Shown here one piece after another: positions 7,587 to 16,177 of a DNA stretch of 34,677 bases (position 1 is its first letter; each line of letters begins with the position of its first letter). A program made the translations under genes and the position numbers. Source of the DNA: an uncultured Lachnospiraceae bacterium. GTDB lineage: Bacteria > Bacillota > Clostridia > Lachnospirales > Lachnospiraceae. The stretch spans positions 1 through 34,677 of the forward strand of contig CANPXP010000029.1 in the NCBI GenBank assembly GCA_947586255.1. The letters are read 5' to 3'. Under the pieces are notes generated by a model, which saw only the letters and a program-made list of their open reading frames with translations, ran no database searches and was not told the DNA's origin.

Positions 7587-8384
7587 CTACACCTTTTTCC
7601 CAACACTCGAAAACGGCAGCTTCAGAAAAACAAAATCCATCGCGAACTTCGTGGCCGCGTGGGACAGCACCGACAGGTTGACGTCCAGTTCCTGCTTCTC
7701 GCCCGTCGCGCGCTCGATCGCATAGCATTGCAGCATGCGGCTGCGGATCTGACTTCTGCACCTCGCGATCTCGTCCAGATAATCCTGCTCCAGTTCCCGC
7801 TTGCGCCAAAGCTTTTCACACAACTCCAGATATTCTTTGCGCTTTTTCTTGCGCTTCTCCTGCTCCGCGATCTGCTGCCGCCGCTGCTCGGCCAGCCGCT
7901 TGCTCCGATTGTCCTTCGCGTAGCAATATCCCTTATATTCCTGCTTTGTCGCGCCGAAATAATGGGAACGGTAGGTGCTCTCCCCCATCGTGCCCCACGG
8001 ATTGTAAGCACTTAGGTCGCGTCTGATCGTGTCCAGCACCCATTTCTCATATTCCGGATCCGCCTTCATCGCCGCAAATCCTTCTTCCGAGATGTTGATC
8101 GAGACTGCGTCCTGTATCTGAGAATAATTGACGGGCATACGGATAATCTTGTCGTAGATATACTGTTTATATTCTTCCATCGTCATATCCGCGGTGGAGT
8201 ATATGCGCCCGATGCCTGCCGCGGGCGCTGTTGTTCCGGCTTTCTGCCCGGCCGCTTCTATCGCCTGCCGGAATGATGCTCCCTCACTGCGCTCAGCCTC
8301 ACCGGTATTTCCAGCCATGGCCCGCGCCGCACGGAGCATATTCAAATAGACCCTTGTCGTCGCGTCCAGAAAAATCCCGCTCAT
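7587..8384 (-). CDS. Unrecognised helical, charged protein; possibly Spo0A-controlled
   Basis: A 265-residue soluble protein. I chose the ATG at 8384, with GGAGGGAGG just upstream; a longer frame to 8441 lacks a ribosome site. Residues 1-60 are Ala/Gly-rich. Residues about 65-145 look folded, with MTMEEYKQYIYDKI, INISEEGFAAMKADPEYEKW and an aromatic stretch YNPWGTMGESTYRSHYF. Residues about 160-225 form a strongly charged coiled coil (RLAEQRRQQIAEQEKRKKKR). The C-terminus is helical and ends in KKV. I do not recognise the family; no catalytic motif or membrane segment is visible. TGACGAAAA lies 102 bases upstream, as for the gene at 5501-6085, and a GGGGAAG hairpin sits in its leader. Sporulation involvement is only inferred from that site. 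Confidence 0.7.
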   Translation of the reverse strand: MSGIFLDATTRVYLNMLRAARAMAGNTGEAERSEGASFRQAIEAAGQKAGTTAPAAGIGRIYSTADMTMEEYKQYIYDKIIRMPVNYSQIQDAVSINISEEGFAAMKADPEYEKWVLDTIRRDLSAYNPWGTMGESTYRSHYFGATKQEYKGYCYAKDNRSKRLAEQRRQQIAEQEKRKKKRKEYLELCEKLWRKRELEQDYLDEIARCRSQIRSRMLQCYAIERATGEKQELDVNLSVLSHAATKFAMDFVFLKLPFSSVGKKV

Positions 8385-8445
8385 AGGCCGCCTCCCTCCA
8401 AAGAAATTCCTTACAGCCACTTTGCTCTCTGCCATAAACACGAAC

Positions 8446-8472
8446 GGGGAAGCGAAAAAGTTTCACTTCCCC
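8446..8472 (-). repeat. Hairpin in the leader of the gene at 7587-8384
   Basis: Minus strand GGGGAAGTG (8472-8464) pairs with CGCTTCCCC (8454-8446), including one G-U pair, across a nine-base loop. No T-run follows, so it is more a leader structure than a terminator of the upstream GH13 gene. Confidence 0.5.
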
Positions 8473-8485
8473 ATAAAATGTGGCG

Positions 8486-8494
8486 TTTTCGTCA
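8486..8494 (-). promoter_or_regulatory. Possible Spo0A box upstream of the gene at 7587-8384
   Basis: Minus strand TGACGAAAA, preceded by GT as at 6236-6244, fits TGNCGAA. An AT-rich TTTTAT follows seven bases later and could serve as the -10. Confidence 0.4.
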
Positions 8495-8525
8495 CAAAAC
8501 GGTATGTTTTTGTTAACCTCTGTAT

Positions 8526-10655
8526 CTATTGAAACTGCAGGAAATTCCGGAGAATCGGATTCTCATACCGCAGGATAATGGCGGATGTCGGCCCGAGCGT
8601 CACCGTGACGTTGCCGGAGATCACCGGATATTCCGTCTCCTGCGTCGTATAGCCCTCCGCCGTGGTGAGCAGAAGGCGCTTCATCATGCAGTCCATCGGC
8701 ACGCCGAGATACCACACCGCGAATTCCTTCGTGATCTCGTAGTCGTTGTTGTTGACGACGATCAGCGACTGGCCCTGCTTGGTGAATCTGCCGTAGCTGA
8801 GCACATTGTAGTCGCCCTCCATGTGCTTCAGCGAGCCGGTCAGAAATTCCCTGTGCGATTTGTGGATGCGGATGATATCCCTATGGAACTCAATCAATTC
8901 CTGATCTTCGTGCCCCCACGGATAGGTCCGCCGATTATCCGGATCGGTAAAGCCGCACACGCCCGCCTCGTCACCGTAGTAGATTGTGGGCGCGCCGGGC
9001 CAGGTCATCTGAATCACCACGGCCTCCCGCATGACCGCCTTGCTGACGCCCGTATTGGCCGCCTCCGGCCCCAAGGTATTCGTCCGGCCGACCTTGTGGT
9101 TCGTCCTTGTCAGGAAGCGGGAGTGATCATGGTTGGACAACTCGTTCATCGCCACCTGCAGGGACGAGGTCGTGAAACTGGCCCCGTGATGCTGCATCGA
9201 ACCCCAGAAATTGTCCACATTGCCGCGCAGGTCCTCCCTGTAATCGTCGCTGTGCTTCTGCATACCGGTGAGAAACCAGGTCACAGGTTCCATAAAAGCG
9301 TCATAGTTCATAACGGTGTCCCACTCGTCGCCCTGCAGCCAGTCCCTAGGGCTGCCATAGTGCTCCGCCAGAATGATCGCGTCGGGATTCGCCATCTTGA
9401 CCGTCCTGCGGAACTCTTTCCAGAAATTGTGATTGAACTCGGGCGAGTGCCCCAGATCCGCCGCCACGTCCAGCCGCCAGCCATCCGCGTTGTAGGGCGG
9501 AGACACCCACTTGCGCGCAATATATAAGATGTAATCCATCAGGTGCTTGGAATTCTCATAGTTGAGCTTGGGAAGCGTGTCATGTCCCCACCAGCCGTCG
9601 TAGGTGCCGTTGTACGGCCACCTGTGATCGTCATGGAACTGGAAGTAGTCGTGATACACGCTGTCCGCGGAGATATAGGCGCCTTTTTCGTAGCCGGGCG
9701 CGTTCTCATAGATGCGCTCTCTGTCCATCCATTTGTTGAAGGAGCCGCAGTGATTGAACACGCCGTCCAGAATCACCTTCATGCCGCGCCGGTGCGCCTC
9801 TTTGACCACTTCCGCGAAGAGCGCGTTGCTCGCCTCCAGGTTCTCCCTGTTGGTCACACGGTCGATATATCTCGTGGCAAAGCGGTTCTCCTGCTGGTCG
9901 GGCTGCAGAAGCTCTCCCTCGTCGTGCACGATCTTCCCGAAGTGGGGATCGATATAATCATAATCCTGAATGTCGTATTTATGGTTCGAGGGCGAGACGA
10001 ACAGCGGGTTAAAATAGATCACGTCCACGCCCAGATCCTGCAGATAGTCCATCTTGTCAAGCACTCCCTGCAGATCGCCGCCATAGAATTCTCTGACACC
10101 CATAGCCGCCGGATACTTGCTCCAGTCTTCCACCTTGATCGTCTTGTCGCCGATATACTGGTATTCGTTCGTCAGCACATCATTGGTGGGATCGCCATTG
10201 CAGAAGCGGTCCACGTAGATCTGATAGAAGACCGCACCCTTCGCCCAGTCCGGCGTCTTGAAACCCGGAATCAGGCGGAAATGATAATACTCGTTGATGT
10301 CCTTGCAGACGCCCCGCGTGTCATAGTAGCAGACGATCCTGCCCACGCACACCTCAAAATAATAGCTGATCGCCTCGTTGTCCAGCTGTATGGAATGTTC
10401 ATAGTAATCGAAGAAATTGTCCGTCTCCGCCTTGAGCATCAGGTGCTTTTCCCCTTTACAGACCAGAAACACCTTGTCGATATTGTTCCGCTTCGTGCGA
10501 AAATGGATACTGACTTCCCCGTAGGCACTCGGTTCCGGCGGGTATACATAGTCCTCCGTCATATCGGAAAACAGGGCTCTTCTGCTGAATACCGGGCGCA
10601 TGGACGATAAGTACTGCTGATTTCTTTCCACCTTCTGAAACTGACTGAAATCCAT
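8526..10655 (-). CDS. GH13 alpha-glycosidase (neopullulanase/cyclomaltodextrinase-like)
   Basis: A 709-residue family GH13 enzyme for alpha-glucans such as maltodextrins, pullulan or cyclodextrins. Residues 1-130 form a CBM34-like N-terminal domain, as in neopullulanases. The (beta/alpha)8 barrel runs from about 140: region I DGVFNH (297-302), region II GWRLDVA with nucleophile Asp396, region III ILAEHYG with acid/base Glu431, and region IV NHD with stabiliser Asp510. All catalytic residues are present. A small beta domain closes the protein. There is no signal peptide, so it acts in the cytosol on imported oligosaccharides. GGAGG precedes the ATG and a good sigma-A-type promoter lies at 10693-10721. 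No sugar transporter or regulator is adjacent. Exact substrate among the GH13_20-like group cannot be read from sequence. Confidence 0.92.
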   Translation of the reverse strand: MDFSQFQKVERNQQYLSSMRPVFSRRALFSDMTEDYVYPPEPSAYGEVSIHFRTKRNNIDKVFLVCKGEKHLMLKAETDNFFDYYEHSIQLDNEAISYYFEVCVGRIVCYYDTRGVCKDINEYYHFRLIPGFKTPDWAKGAVFYQIYVDRFCNGDPTNDVLTNEYQYIGDKTIKVEDWSKYPAAMGVREFYGGDLQGVLDKMDYLQDLGVDVIYFNPLFVSPSNHKYDIQDYDYIDPHFGKIVHDEGELLQPDQQENRFATRYIDRVTNRENLEASNALFAEVVKEAHRRGMKVILDGVFNHCGSFNKWMDRERIYENAPGYEKGAYISADSVYHDYFQFHDDHRWPYNGTYDGWWGHDTLPKLNYENSKHLMDYILYIARKWVSPPYNADGWRLDVAADLGHSPEFNHNFWKEFRRTVKMANPDAIILAEHYGSPRDWLQGDEWDTVMNYDAFMEPVTWFLTGMQKHSDDYREDLRGNVDNFWGSMQHHGASFTTSSLQVAMNELSNHDHSRFLTRTNHKVGRTNTLGPEAANTGVSKAVMREAVVIQMTWPGAPTIYYGDEAGVCGFTDPDNRRTYPWGHEDQELIEFHRDIIRIHKSHREFLTGSLKHMEGDYNVLSYGRFTKQGQSLIVVNNNDYEITKEFAVWYLGVPMDCMMKRLLLTTAEGYTTQETEYPVISGNVTVTLGPTSAIILRYENPILRNFLQFQ

Positions 10656-10692
10656 GTCTTGTGCTTTCCTCCAAAAAACTACATATATGACT

Positions 10693-10721
10693 ATTGTATA
10701 CTATATATTGTGTTTATTCAA
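10693..10721 (-). promoter_or_regulatory. Promoter of the GH13 gene
   Basis: Minus strand TTGAAT (10721-10716), 17 bases, then TACAAT (10698-10693), about 38 bases before the ATG. Confidence 0.7.
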
Positions 10722-10772
10722 GGATTTTCCGCTTGACGAAGACGCGGGAGCGACGACAGACCCCCTAAACGG

Positions 10773-10806
10773 TAAAAAAGACAGTTTATACAAACTGCCT
10801 TTTTTA
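10773..10806 (-). terminator. Terminator downstream of ftsH
   Basis: On the minus strand AAAAAAGGCAGTTT and AAACTGTCTTTTTT pair fully, with one G-U, around GTAT and end in a T-run. It could also act weakly on the plus strand. It lies about 155 bases beyond the ftsH stop. Confidence 0.75.
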
Positions 10807-10872
10807 GAGAAGGTATTTCTTTCTTATGGGGTATAGCAAAAAACTATATAATGTATTGGGGGTTACAAGTGT

Positions 10873-10901
10873 ATATTAGCATAGCCCCTGCATAGTCACA
10901 A
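10873..10901 (-). promoter_or_regulatory. Promoter-like pair in the ftsH 3' region
   Basis: Minus strand TTGTGA (10901-10896), 17 bases, then TAATAT (10878-10873). If active, it would give an RNA of roughly 90 bases ending at the terminator at 10773. Confidence 0.3.
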
Positions 10902-10939
10902 TACCAAGGTTTCACAAATATTACAATTTCTAACTGCCA

Positions 10940-10962
10940 AATTTGTGCATTATGCACAAATT
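10940..10962. repeat. Perfect palindrome at the ftsH stop codon
   Basis: AATTTGTGCA (10940-10949), TTA, TGCACAAATT (10953-10962): ten-base perfect arms overlapping the last codon of ftsH. No T-run follows on the minus strand, so it may be an RNA end-protecting hairpin or a protein-binding site. Confidence 0.7.
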
Positions 10963-12811
10963 ATGCCGGTGTGGGCGCCGGATCGTCCGGCTGAGGGTAC
11001 TTCTTGTCGAAGAGCGCCTCGAACTCGGCGCGGCCGATTTTTTCCTTTTCCAGAAGAAGCTCCGCGCACCTGTGCAAAACTCCCTCGTGCTCCAGGATGA
11101 TCGCCTTCGCCTTCCCGTAGCAGTCGTCGATGATCGTCTTGACTTCCCGGTCAATCTGCCCCGAGATCTCCTCGCTGTGGTTCTTGGCGTGCGCCAGATC
11201 TCTACCGATGAACACTTCGTCGTCATCGTCCTCATAGTTGATAATACCGAGCTTATCCGACATGCCGTAGCGCGTCACCATGCTGCGGGCCGCCTTCGTC
11301 GCCTTCTTGATATCGCTCTGAGCCCCCGTCGTCACGTCGTGGAAAATGAGCTCCTCCGCAATACGCCCGCCGAGGGAAACCATGATATCCTGCAGGATCT
11401 TGCCTTTGGTCAGGAACATCTCGTCCTTTTCGGGAAGCGGCATGGTATAACCCGCGGCGCCGACGCCCGTGGGGATAATGGAAACCGTGTACACCGGCCC
11501 CACGTCGGGAAGCACATGGAACAGAATCGCATGTCCCGCCTCGTGGTATGCCGTGATCCGTTTCTCCTTCGGGGAGATGATGCGGCTCTTCTTCTCCGTT
11601 CCGATTCCTACCTTGACAAAGGCTTTCTTGATATCCTCCTGCTTGACAAAAACCCGCTCCTCCATTGCGGCGTTGATCGCCGCCTCGTTCAGCAGATTCT
11701 CCAGATCCGCGCCGGTAAATCCCGCCGTGGTCTGCGCGATCTGTTCCAGGTCCACATCGTCGCCCAGAGGCTTGTTCTGCGCATGCACCTTGAGAATATC
11801 CTCTCTGCCTCGCACATCAGGCCGCGCCACCGCAATCTTGCGGTCAAAACGTCCCGGTCGTAGGATCGCGGGATCAAGGATGTCCACGCGGTTGGTCGCC
11901 GCCATCACGATAATGCCCTCGTTGACGCCGAAGCCGTCCATTTCCACCAGCAGCTGATTCAACGTCTGCTCGCGCTCGTCGTGTCCGCCGCCCATACCGG
12001 TGCCGCGGCGTCTCGCCACCGCGTCGATCTCATCTATGAAGATAATACACGGCGCGTGCCGCTTGGCCTCCGCAAACATATCGCGCACGCGGGAAGCGCC
12101 GACGCCGACGAACATCTCCACGAAATCCGAGCCGGAAATGCTGAAAAACGGCACGTTGGCTTCACCCGCAATCGCCTTGGCCAGCAGCGTTTTACCTGTA
12201 CCGGGAGCGCCTTCCAGGAGAATCCCCTTCGGGATGCGCGCCCCGACCTTGGTAAACTTGCCCGGATCTCTCAGGAACTCCACGATCTCCTCCAGTTCCT
12301 CTTTCTCCTCTTTCAGCCCGGCCACCTTGTCCAGCTTGATGGTATTCTCACCGCCCAGCGTCAGTCTGGCGCGGCTGCGGCCGAAGTTCATCATCTTGCC
12401 GCCTCCGCCGCCGGCGTTCTGCGCGTTCATCATCACAAAAAAGAAGACGCAGACCACCACAACGATCAGAATCGGGAACACACTGTTTAAGAACCAGCTC
12501 TCCTCGGGGACGTTCTCGACTCTCGGATCCAGACCATAACTTCTCACCAGATCTTCCATCTCCGTCACGTCCGTGACGTACAGCGTCCGCTCCTCGCCGT
12601 TCTTCAGTGTGATTTCCAGCGATCCGGTAGGCGTATCCCTGTTCGGACAGATATTGACCATCGCCACCTCGTTGTTCTCCAGCTGGTCCACGAACTGCCC
12701 TCTCGTATAGCCGCTGTTCTGCACCTTCAGCGTGCCGATCCAGACCGTAAACAGCAAAAGTCCGATGATAATTGCAAAATACAGATAGAAACTCCTATTA
12801 TTTCTGCTCAA
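10961..12811 (-). CDS. ftsH: ATP-dependent membrane zinc metalloprotease FtsH
   Basis: A 616-residue FtsH, which unfolds and degrades membrane and soluble proteins at the inner face of the membrane as a hexamer. Helix 1 (about 8-26) and helix 2 (about 111-128) flank the small external domain. The AAA+ module has Walker A GAPGTGKT (201-208), Walker B IIFIDEID and an SRH with RPGRFD. The protease domain has the zinc motif HEAGH (423-427). The start is a TTG at 12811 with GAGG six bases upstream; the only nearby ATG is out of frame, so this key protease uses a weak start codon. It is the last gene of spoIIE-tilS-hpt-ftsH, 33 bases after hpt, an order also known in Bacillus. In Bacillus, FtsH is needed for sporulation initiation. 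Confidence 0.97.
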   Translation of the reverse strand: MSRNNRSFYLYFAIIIGLLLFTVWIGTLKVQNSGYTRGQFVDQLENNEVAMVNICPNRDTPTGSLEITLKNGEERTLYVTDVTEMEDLVRSYGLDPRVENVPEESWFLNSVFPILIVVVVCVFFFVMMNAQNAGGGGGKMMNFGRSRARLTLGGENTIKLDKVAGLKEEKEELEEIVEFLRDPGKFTKVGARIPKGILLEGAPGTGKTLLAKAIAGEANVPFFSISGSDFVEMFVGVGASRVRDMFAEAKRHAPCIIFIDEIDAVARRRGTGMGGGHDEREQTLNQLLVEMDGFGVNEGIIVMAATNRVDILDPAILRPGRFDRKIAVARPDVRGREDILKVHAQNKPLGDDVDLEQIAQTTAGFTGADLENLLNEAAINAAMEERVFVKQEDIKKAFVKVGIGTEKKSRIISPKEKRITAYHEAGHAILFHVLPDVGPVYTVSIIPTGVGAAGYTMPLPEKDEMFLTKGKILQDIMVSLGGRIAEELIFHDVTTGAQSDIKKATKAARSMVTRYGMSDKLGIINYEDDDDEVFIGRDLAHAKNHSEEISGQIDREVKTIIDDCYGKAKAIILEHEGVLHRCAELLLEKEKIGRAEFEALFDKKYPQPDDPAPTPA

Positions 12812-12844
12812 AGTATACCTCTTTCATTTCCCTGTCAATCCGGC

Positions 12845-13384
12845 TTACTGCGCGGGGGAATCAAAATTTACAACGCCGATGTACGGCAGATTGCGATATT
12901 TCTGGTCGTAGTCCAGGCCGTAACCGACGACAAACGCGTCCGGAATCTGAAATCCTGTGTAATCCACCCTGACATCCACCACTCTTCTGTCCGGCTTGTC
13001 AAGCAGCGTGCAGAGCTTTACATCCGCGGCGCCCCGGCTCCTTAACATCTCCAGCAGATAACTCAGCGTCCGCCCGGAATCGACAATATCCTCCACGACA
13101 ATGACGTGCCTGTCCGTAAGCGGCTCGTCCAGATCCTTCACAATCTTTACGACGCCGCTGGATTTTGTGTCGCCGCCATAGCTGGACACGGACATAAAAT
13201 CCAGTGAAACCGGCACGGTGATTCGTTTGGCAAGCTCGCACATAAAAAAGCTGGCGCCCTTGAGCACACAGACCAGATGTACTTTTTTGCCCGCGTAATC
13301 TCTCGAAATCTGCTCCCCGATCTCCCGGATCCGCCGGTCCACCTCTTCTTCGCTCAACAGTACCTCAACATGTTCCGCCATCAT
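12845..13384 (-). CDS. hpt: Hypoxanthine phosphoribosyltransferase
   Basis: A 179-residue purine-salvage enzyme making IMP (and GMP) from hypoxanthine (or guanine) and PRPP. The type I PRTase signature VIVVEDIVDSGRT is at 94-106, with the flexible loop SVSSYGGDTKSSG at about 65-77 and the LKGASFF loop at 41-47. Length is usual for the family. ATG codons at 13384 and 13381 are both possible; AGAGGAGG lies just upstream, inside the end of tilS. It overlaps tilS by 20 bases, so the two are translationally coupled. The tilS-hpt-ftsH order is conserved in Firmicutes. Confidence 0.96.
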   Translation of the reverse strand: MMAEHVEVLLSEEEVDRRIREIGEQISRDYAGKKVHLVCVLKGASFFMCELAKRITVPVSLDFMSVSSYGGDTKSSGVVKIVKDLDEPLTDRHVIVVEDIVDSGRTLSYLLEMLRSRGAADVKLCTLLDKPDRRVVDVRVDYTGFQIPDAFVVGYGLDYDQKYRNLPYIGVVNFDSPAQ

Positions 13385-14819
13385 AGCCTCCTCTTAGCTG
13401 TACCTGTAAGATACGCTTCGTACTTTCTCCAACCTTGTAGCGCTGGCTGATTCGATGACCGGGCACCCACAGAATATGCTGCCCGTCAGCCAGCACGTGC
13501 ATCCTGTCGCGCTGCGATTTCGGAATCTTCTCGTCAATCATATACTGCTTCAGCGATTTTCTGTGCAGCGCCGTGTCTATCGTCAGATAATCGCCCTGTC
13601 TCCTTGTGCGCAGCATCAAGACCGTAGTTATTTTATCATAATCCAGCCATTTCGTATATCTATTTTGCGGAATATTTTGCCAATCCCTGTCAAAATCTTC
13701 CCTCTCAAGCAGGCAAAAGGCATACGTTCCCTCGCCGCGGATCGCAATCTCCGCCGGCGGCGCGACCGTATAATCCCCGGCGGCCTCCCCGCCGCACGCA
13801 CAGTTCCACACGGCCTCCGCGCCATCGCACAGCGTCAGCACATCATACTCCCTGCGGGCAGTGATCCCGTAAGGAAGCGACAGCTCCCTGCTGCCCGGTC
13901 TTGTCATGAGCGCCGCCAAATCCGCGATATGCCGTCCGGTAATGTCTTTCCGGTGCGGCGCGAACCGCTCCAGACACGCAAGCAGCACCCGCTTGTACAT
14001 GGCGGGCGCCTCCGCCGCCAGCCCGCAGGCAACCCGCAGGCGACGTCCTTCCGCGAAGTCCTCCTCCACATATTTTCCGTACAGCAGCTGCGTCTGCTCT
14101 TCCAGATAATCCTCCGTCTCCGACAGGATATCCGCCAGCTCATTCATATGCGCCACCGCGCCCGAACAGATTTCCCGCTCGGCATAGGGCAGAATATGAT
14201 GTCTTATCCTGTTGCGCGTATAGCAGTCCTCTTCGTTGGTGGCGTCCGAACAGTAGGACAACCCCTGCTCCGCCAGATATGCCTCTATCTCCTCCCGCTC
14301 CAGGCACAGAAGCGGTCTGATCACACGCTCTCTGACCGGCCTGATGGAACTTAAGCCTCTCAGACCGCTTCCCCGGAACATGTGAAAAAGCATCGTCTCC
14401 GCCCGGTCGCCGGCATTGTGCGCCACCGCGATTCTGCCGCGCTCCGAATCTCCGCACTGCCCCGCAAGCGTCTCCTCAAACGCCGCATACCGAAGCTGTC
14501 GTCCGGCCTCCTCCGCAGACAGGCCGCGCTCTCGGGCATAGCCGTTCATATCGACTTTTTTCAGATAAAAAGGAACCCGCATTTCACCGCACAGCCGTTC
14601 CACATAGCCGGCGTCCCGCGCCGCCTCTTCGCGGACGCCGTGATCCACGTGCACGACCGCCAGCCGGAATCCGAGCTCCCCCGACAGTCTGTGCAGAAGA
14701 TGCAGAAGGCAGACCGAATCCGCTCCGCCGGACACGCCCGCCACCACATAATCTCCCGTTTCCAACATGCGGTATTTTCTTATATATCGCAGCACCTTAT
14801 CATATGTCGTCTCTGCCAT
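13365..14819 (-). CDS. tilS: tRNA(Ile)-lysidine synthase
   Basis: A 484-residue TilS, which adds lysine to C34 of the CAU-anticodon isoleucine tRNA using ATP, so that the tRNA reads AUA. The PP-loop SGGADS is at 30-35 in the N-terminal Rossmann-type domain, followed by VHVDHGVR and AHNAGDRAETMLFHMFRGSGLRGL, both diagnostic of the family. A substrate-binding middle domain and the C-terminal beta domain (from about 395) with GDYLTI and KIPKSQRDR complete it. The ATG at 14819 is 12 bases after the spoIIE stop and has only a closely spaced GGGAG, suggesting coupling to spoIIE translation. TilS is essential in most bacteria. Confidence 0.95.
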   Translation of the reverse strand: MAETTYDKVLRYIRKYRMLETGDYVVAGVSGGADSVCLLHLLHRLSGELGFRLAVVHVDHGVREEAARDAGYVERLCGEMRVPFYLKKVDMNGYARERGLSAEEAGRQLRYAAFEETLAGQCGDSERGRIAVAHNAGDRAETMLFHMFRGSGLRGLSSIRPVRERVIRPLLCLEREEIEAYLAEQGLSYCSDATNEEDCYTRNRIRHHILPYAEREICSGAVAHMNELADILSETEDYLEEQTQLLYGKYVEEDFAEGRRLRVACGLAAEAPAMYKRVLLACLERFAPHRKDITGRHIADLAALMTRPGSRELSLPYGITARREYDVLTLCDGAEAVWNCACGGEAAGDYTVAPPAEIAIRGEGTYAFCLLEREDFDRDWQNIPQNRYTKWLDYDKITTVLMLRTRRQGDYLTIDTALHRKSLKQYMIDEKIPKSQRDRMHVLADGQHILWVPGHRISQRYKVGESTKRILQVQLRGGYDGGTC

Positions 14820-14831
14820 GCTCCCACACCG

Positions 14832-16076
14832 CTATCTGTATGCCTCGTCTACAGTTTCTTCCTGTTCCCATGCTCCCAGCACGAGCACCGTCATGTCGTC
14901 TCTGACCTGTCCCTTACTCTGCGCGAGGCAGTAGGCCAGAAGCTGGTTCGCTATCTCGCCCGGGCTGCTGTAATTCATCCTGCCGATGATTTCCGGCATC
15001 ACGTCTTCCCCGATCCCCTGCGAGAGCGCATCCAGCACGCCGTCCGACAGCATGATCACATAATCGCCGCTCTCCAGCGTCCGGTACATCACCTCCGGCT
15101 CCAGCTGTCCGAACACCCCCAGCGGAAAACTCTGCGAGGAAAGCCTGTCCACCAGCCGGCCGCGCTTGATATAAGTGCACGCCGCGCCCACCTTGATAAA
15201 CTCGCACTCGCCGGTGTACAGATTCATGTCGCAGACGTCCAGCGTGGACATATTCTCCTCCTGCCCCGACGACGCCAGCGCCCCGTTGATCATCTGAATG
15301 GCCGCCTCCTTGCGAAAGCCCGCCTCCAGAAGCCGTTCCGTCAGCTCGATCACCCGCTCCGAATCCCTGCACGCCTTCTCGCCGGAGCCCATGCCGTCCG
15401 ACAAGATAACCGTCATTTTCCCGTCTTCACCCTCATAGAAGGAATAATTGTCCCCCGAAATCCGCTCCGTCTCCTTGACCGCCCTGGCGCTTCCCGTCAG
15501 GAGCTGAAACTTCGGTTCCTCCAGAAAATAGCAGGTACTCCATTCCGGCGTCAAGTACAGCGGTGCGTTCTTCGCGGCGCGCAGCCTGACATTCATGGCA
15601 ACCGACAGAAAATCCGCCACATCCTCCACGGAAATACTCTCCTGCTCCCCGAAACGCGTATACTTCTCCGCCGCCATCCGCATGGTCAGGCTGATTTCCC
15701 TGTGACCGTCCTCATGCTCCAGCTCGCACAAGCTCTTGAGCTGGATGCCGGATTCCTTCAAAATCTTTGCCAGCCTCTTATATTTTCTCTCACTCATCGG
15801 CCGGTACGCGTAGGTCGTCCTCGCCACGTCCGCCATAATATGCGCCATCTCCTTGAGATGCTCCGCCAGCAGTTCCCGATTCTCCTGCAACTTGCGCTGC
15901 CACAGATAATCCTGCCTGCTGCCCGGCCACTCTGCGGCCGCCGTCTCCGGCTCTTCCTCCTCGAAGAGATCCGCCAGATCTCTGAAGGATTCCGCACAGT
16001 TCATAAGCCGCTGCCTTCCATATTCGGATATGACCGCAATCCTGTTCTCGTCTTTAACATCTGCCTGTCTTTTCAT
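14832..16076 (-). CDS. spoIIE: SpoIIE phosphatase lacking the N-terminal membrane domain
   Basis: A 414-residue SpoIIE-type serine phosphatase. In sporulating Bacillus SpoIIE dephosphorylates SpoIIAA and so frees sigma-F in the forespore. The PP2C domain (about 195-405) has the metal-binding motifs SGDN (Asp199), SDGMGSG (216-222), LSDGVLDAL and RDDMTVL. Residues 1-190 are helical and match the regulatory part before the phosphatase. Bacillus SpoIIE is 827 residues with some ten membrane helices in front; here none exists and only 136 bases separate this gene from divIC, so the membrane part is absent rather than split off. I chose the ATG at 16076 (GGAGG seven bases upstream) over 16118. A TGACGAAAA box lies 46 bases upstream. 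First gene of spoIIE-tilS-hpt-ftsH. Confidence 0.9.
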   Translation of the reverse strand: MKRQADVKDENRIAVISEYGRQRLMNCAESFRDLADLFEEEEPETAAAEWPGSRQDYLWQRKLQENRELLAEHLKEMAHIMADVARTTYAYRPMSERKYKRLAKILKESGIQLKSLCELEHEDGHREISLTMRMAAEKYTRFGEQESISVEDVADFLSVAMNVRLRAAKNAPLYLTPEWSTCYFLEEPKFQLLTGSARAVKETERISGDNYSFYEGEDGKMTVILSDGMGSGEKACRDSERVIELTERLLEAGFRKEAAIQMINGALASSGQEENMSTLDVCDMNLYTGECEFIKVGAACTYIKRGRLVDRLSSQSFPLGVFGQLEPEVMYRTLESGDYVIMLSDGVLDALSQGIGEDVMPEIIGRMNYSSPGEIANQLLAYCLAQSKGQVRDDMTVLVLGAWEQEETVDEAYR

Positions 16077-16121
16077 ATGATCCCCTCCGGTGCGCCGACC
16101 GCCCGCGGCCGCGGACAATCT

Positions 16122-16130
16122 TTTTCGTCA
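16122..16130 (-). promoter_or_regulatory. Possible Spo0A box upstream of spoIIE
   Basis: Minus strand TGACGAAAA (in TATTGACGAAAAAG) fits TGNCGAA. Spo0A control of spoIIE is established in Bacillus. A TATATT is found just upstream (16142-16137), but the promoter layout is unclear. Confidence 0.45.
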
Positions 16131-16177
16131 ATACACAATATATGAGGGGCTTGTCCGAATTATTACTGCCGGACGAT

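Larger units (their letters stand above)
10656..10960. other. AT-rich 305-bp gap between GH13 and ftsH
   Basis: No protein gene is visible. Read on the minus strand from ftsH it holds a palindrome at the ftsH stop, a promoter-like pair at 10873-10901, a small TATAG/CTATA hairpin near 10840, a terminator at 10773-10806, and then the GH13 promoter at 10693-10721. Confidence 0.6.

Noticed and set aside
5501-8384. Possible homology between the two unrecognised minus-strand proteins
   Set aside because: No shared motif or length pattern found by eye; only their upstream TGACGAAAA sites match.
13365-13384. 20-bp overlap of tilS and hpt
   Set aside because: Ordinary translational coupling in a conserved operon; not a frameshift.
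14382-16145. 587-codon open frame on the plus strand
   Set aside because: Antisense to spoIIE and tilS, both clearly real; no family motif.
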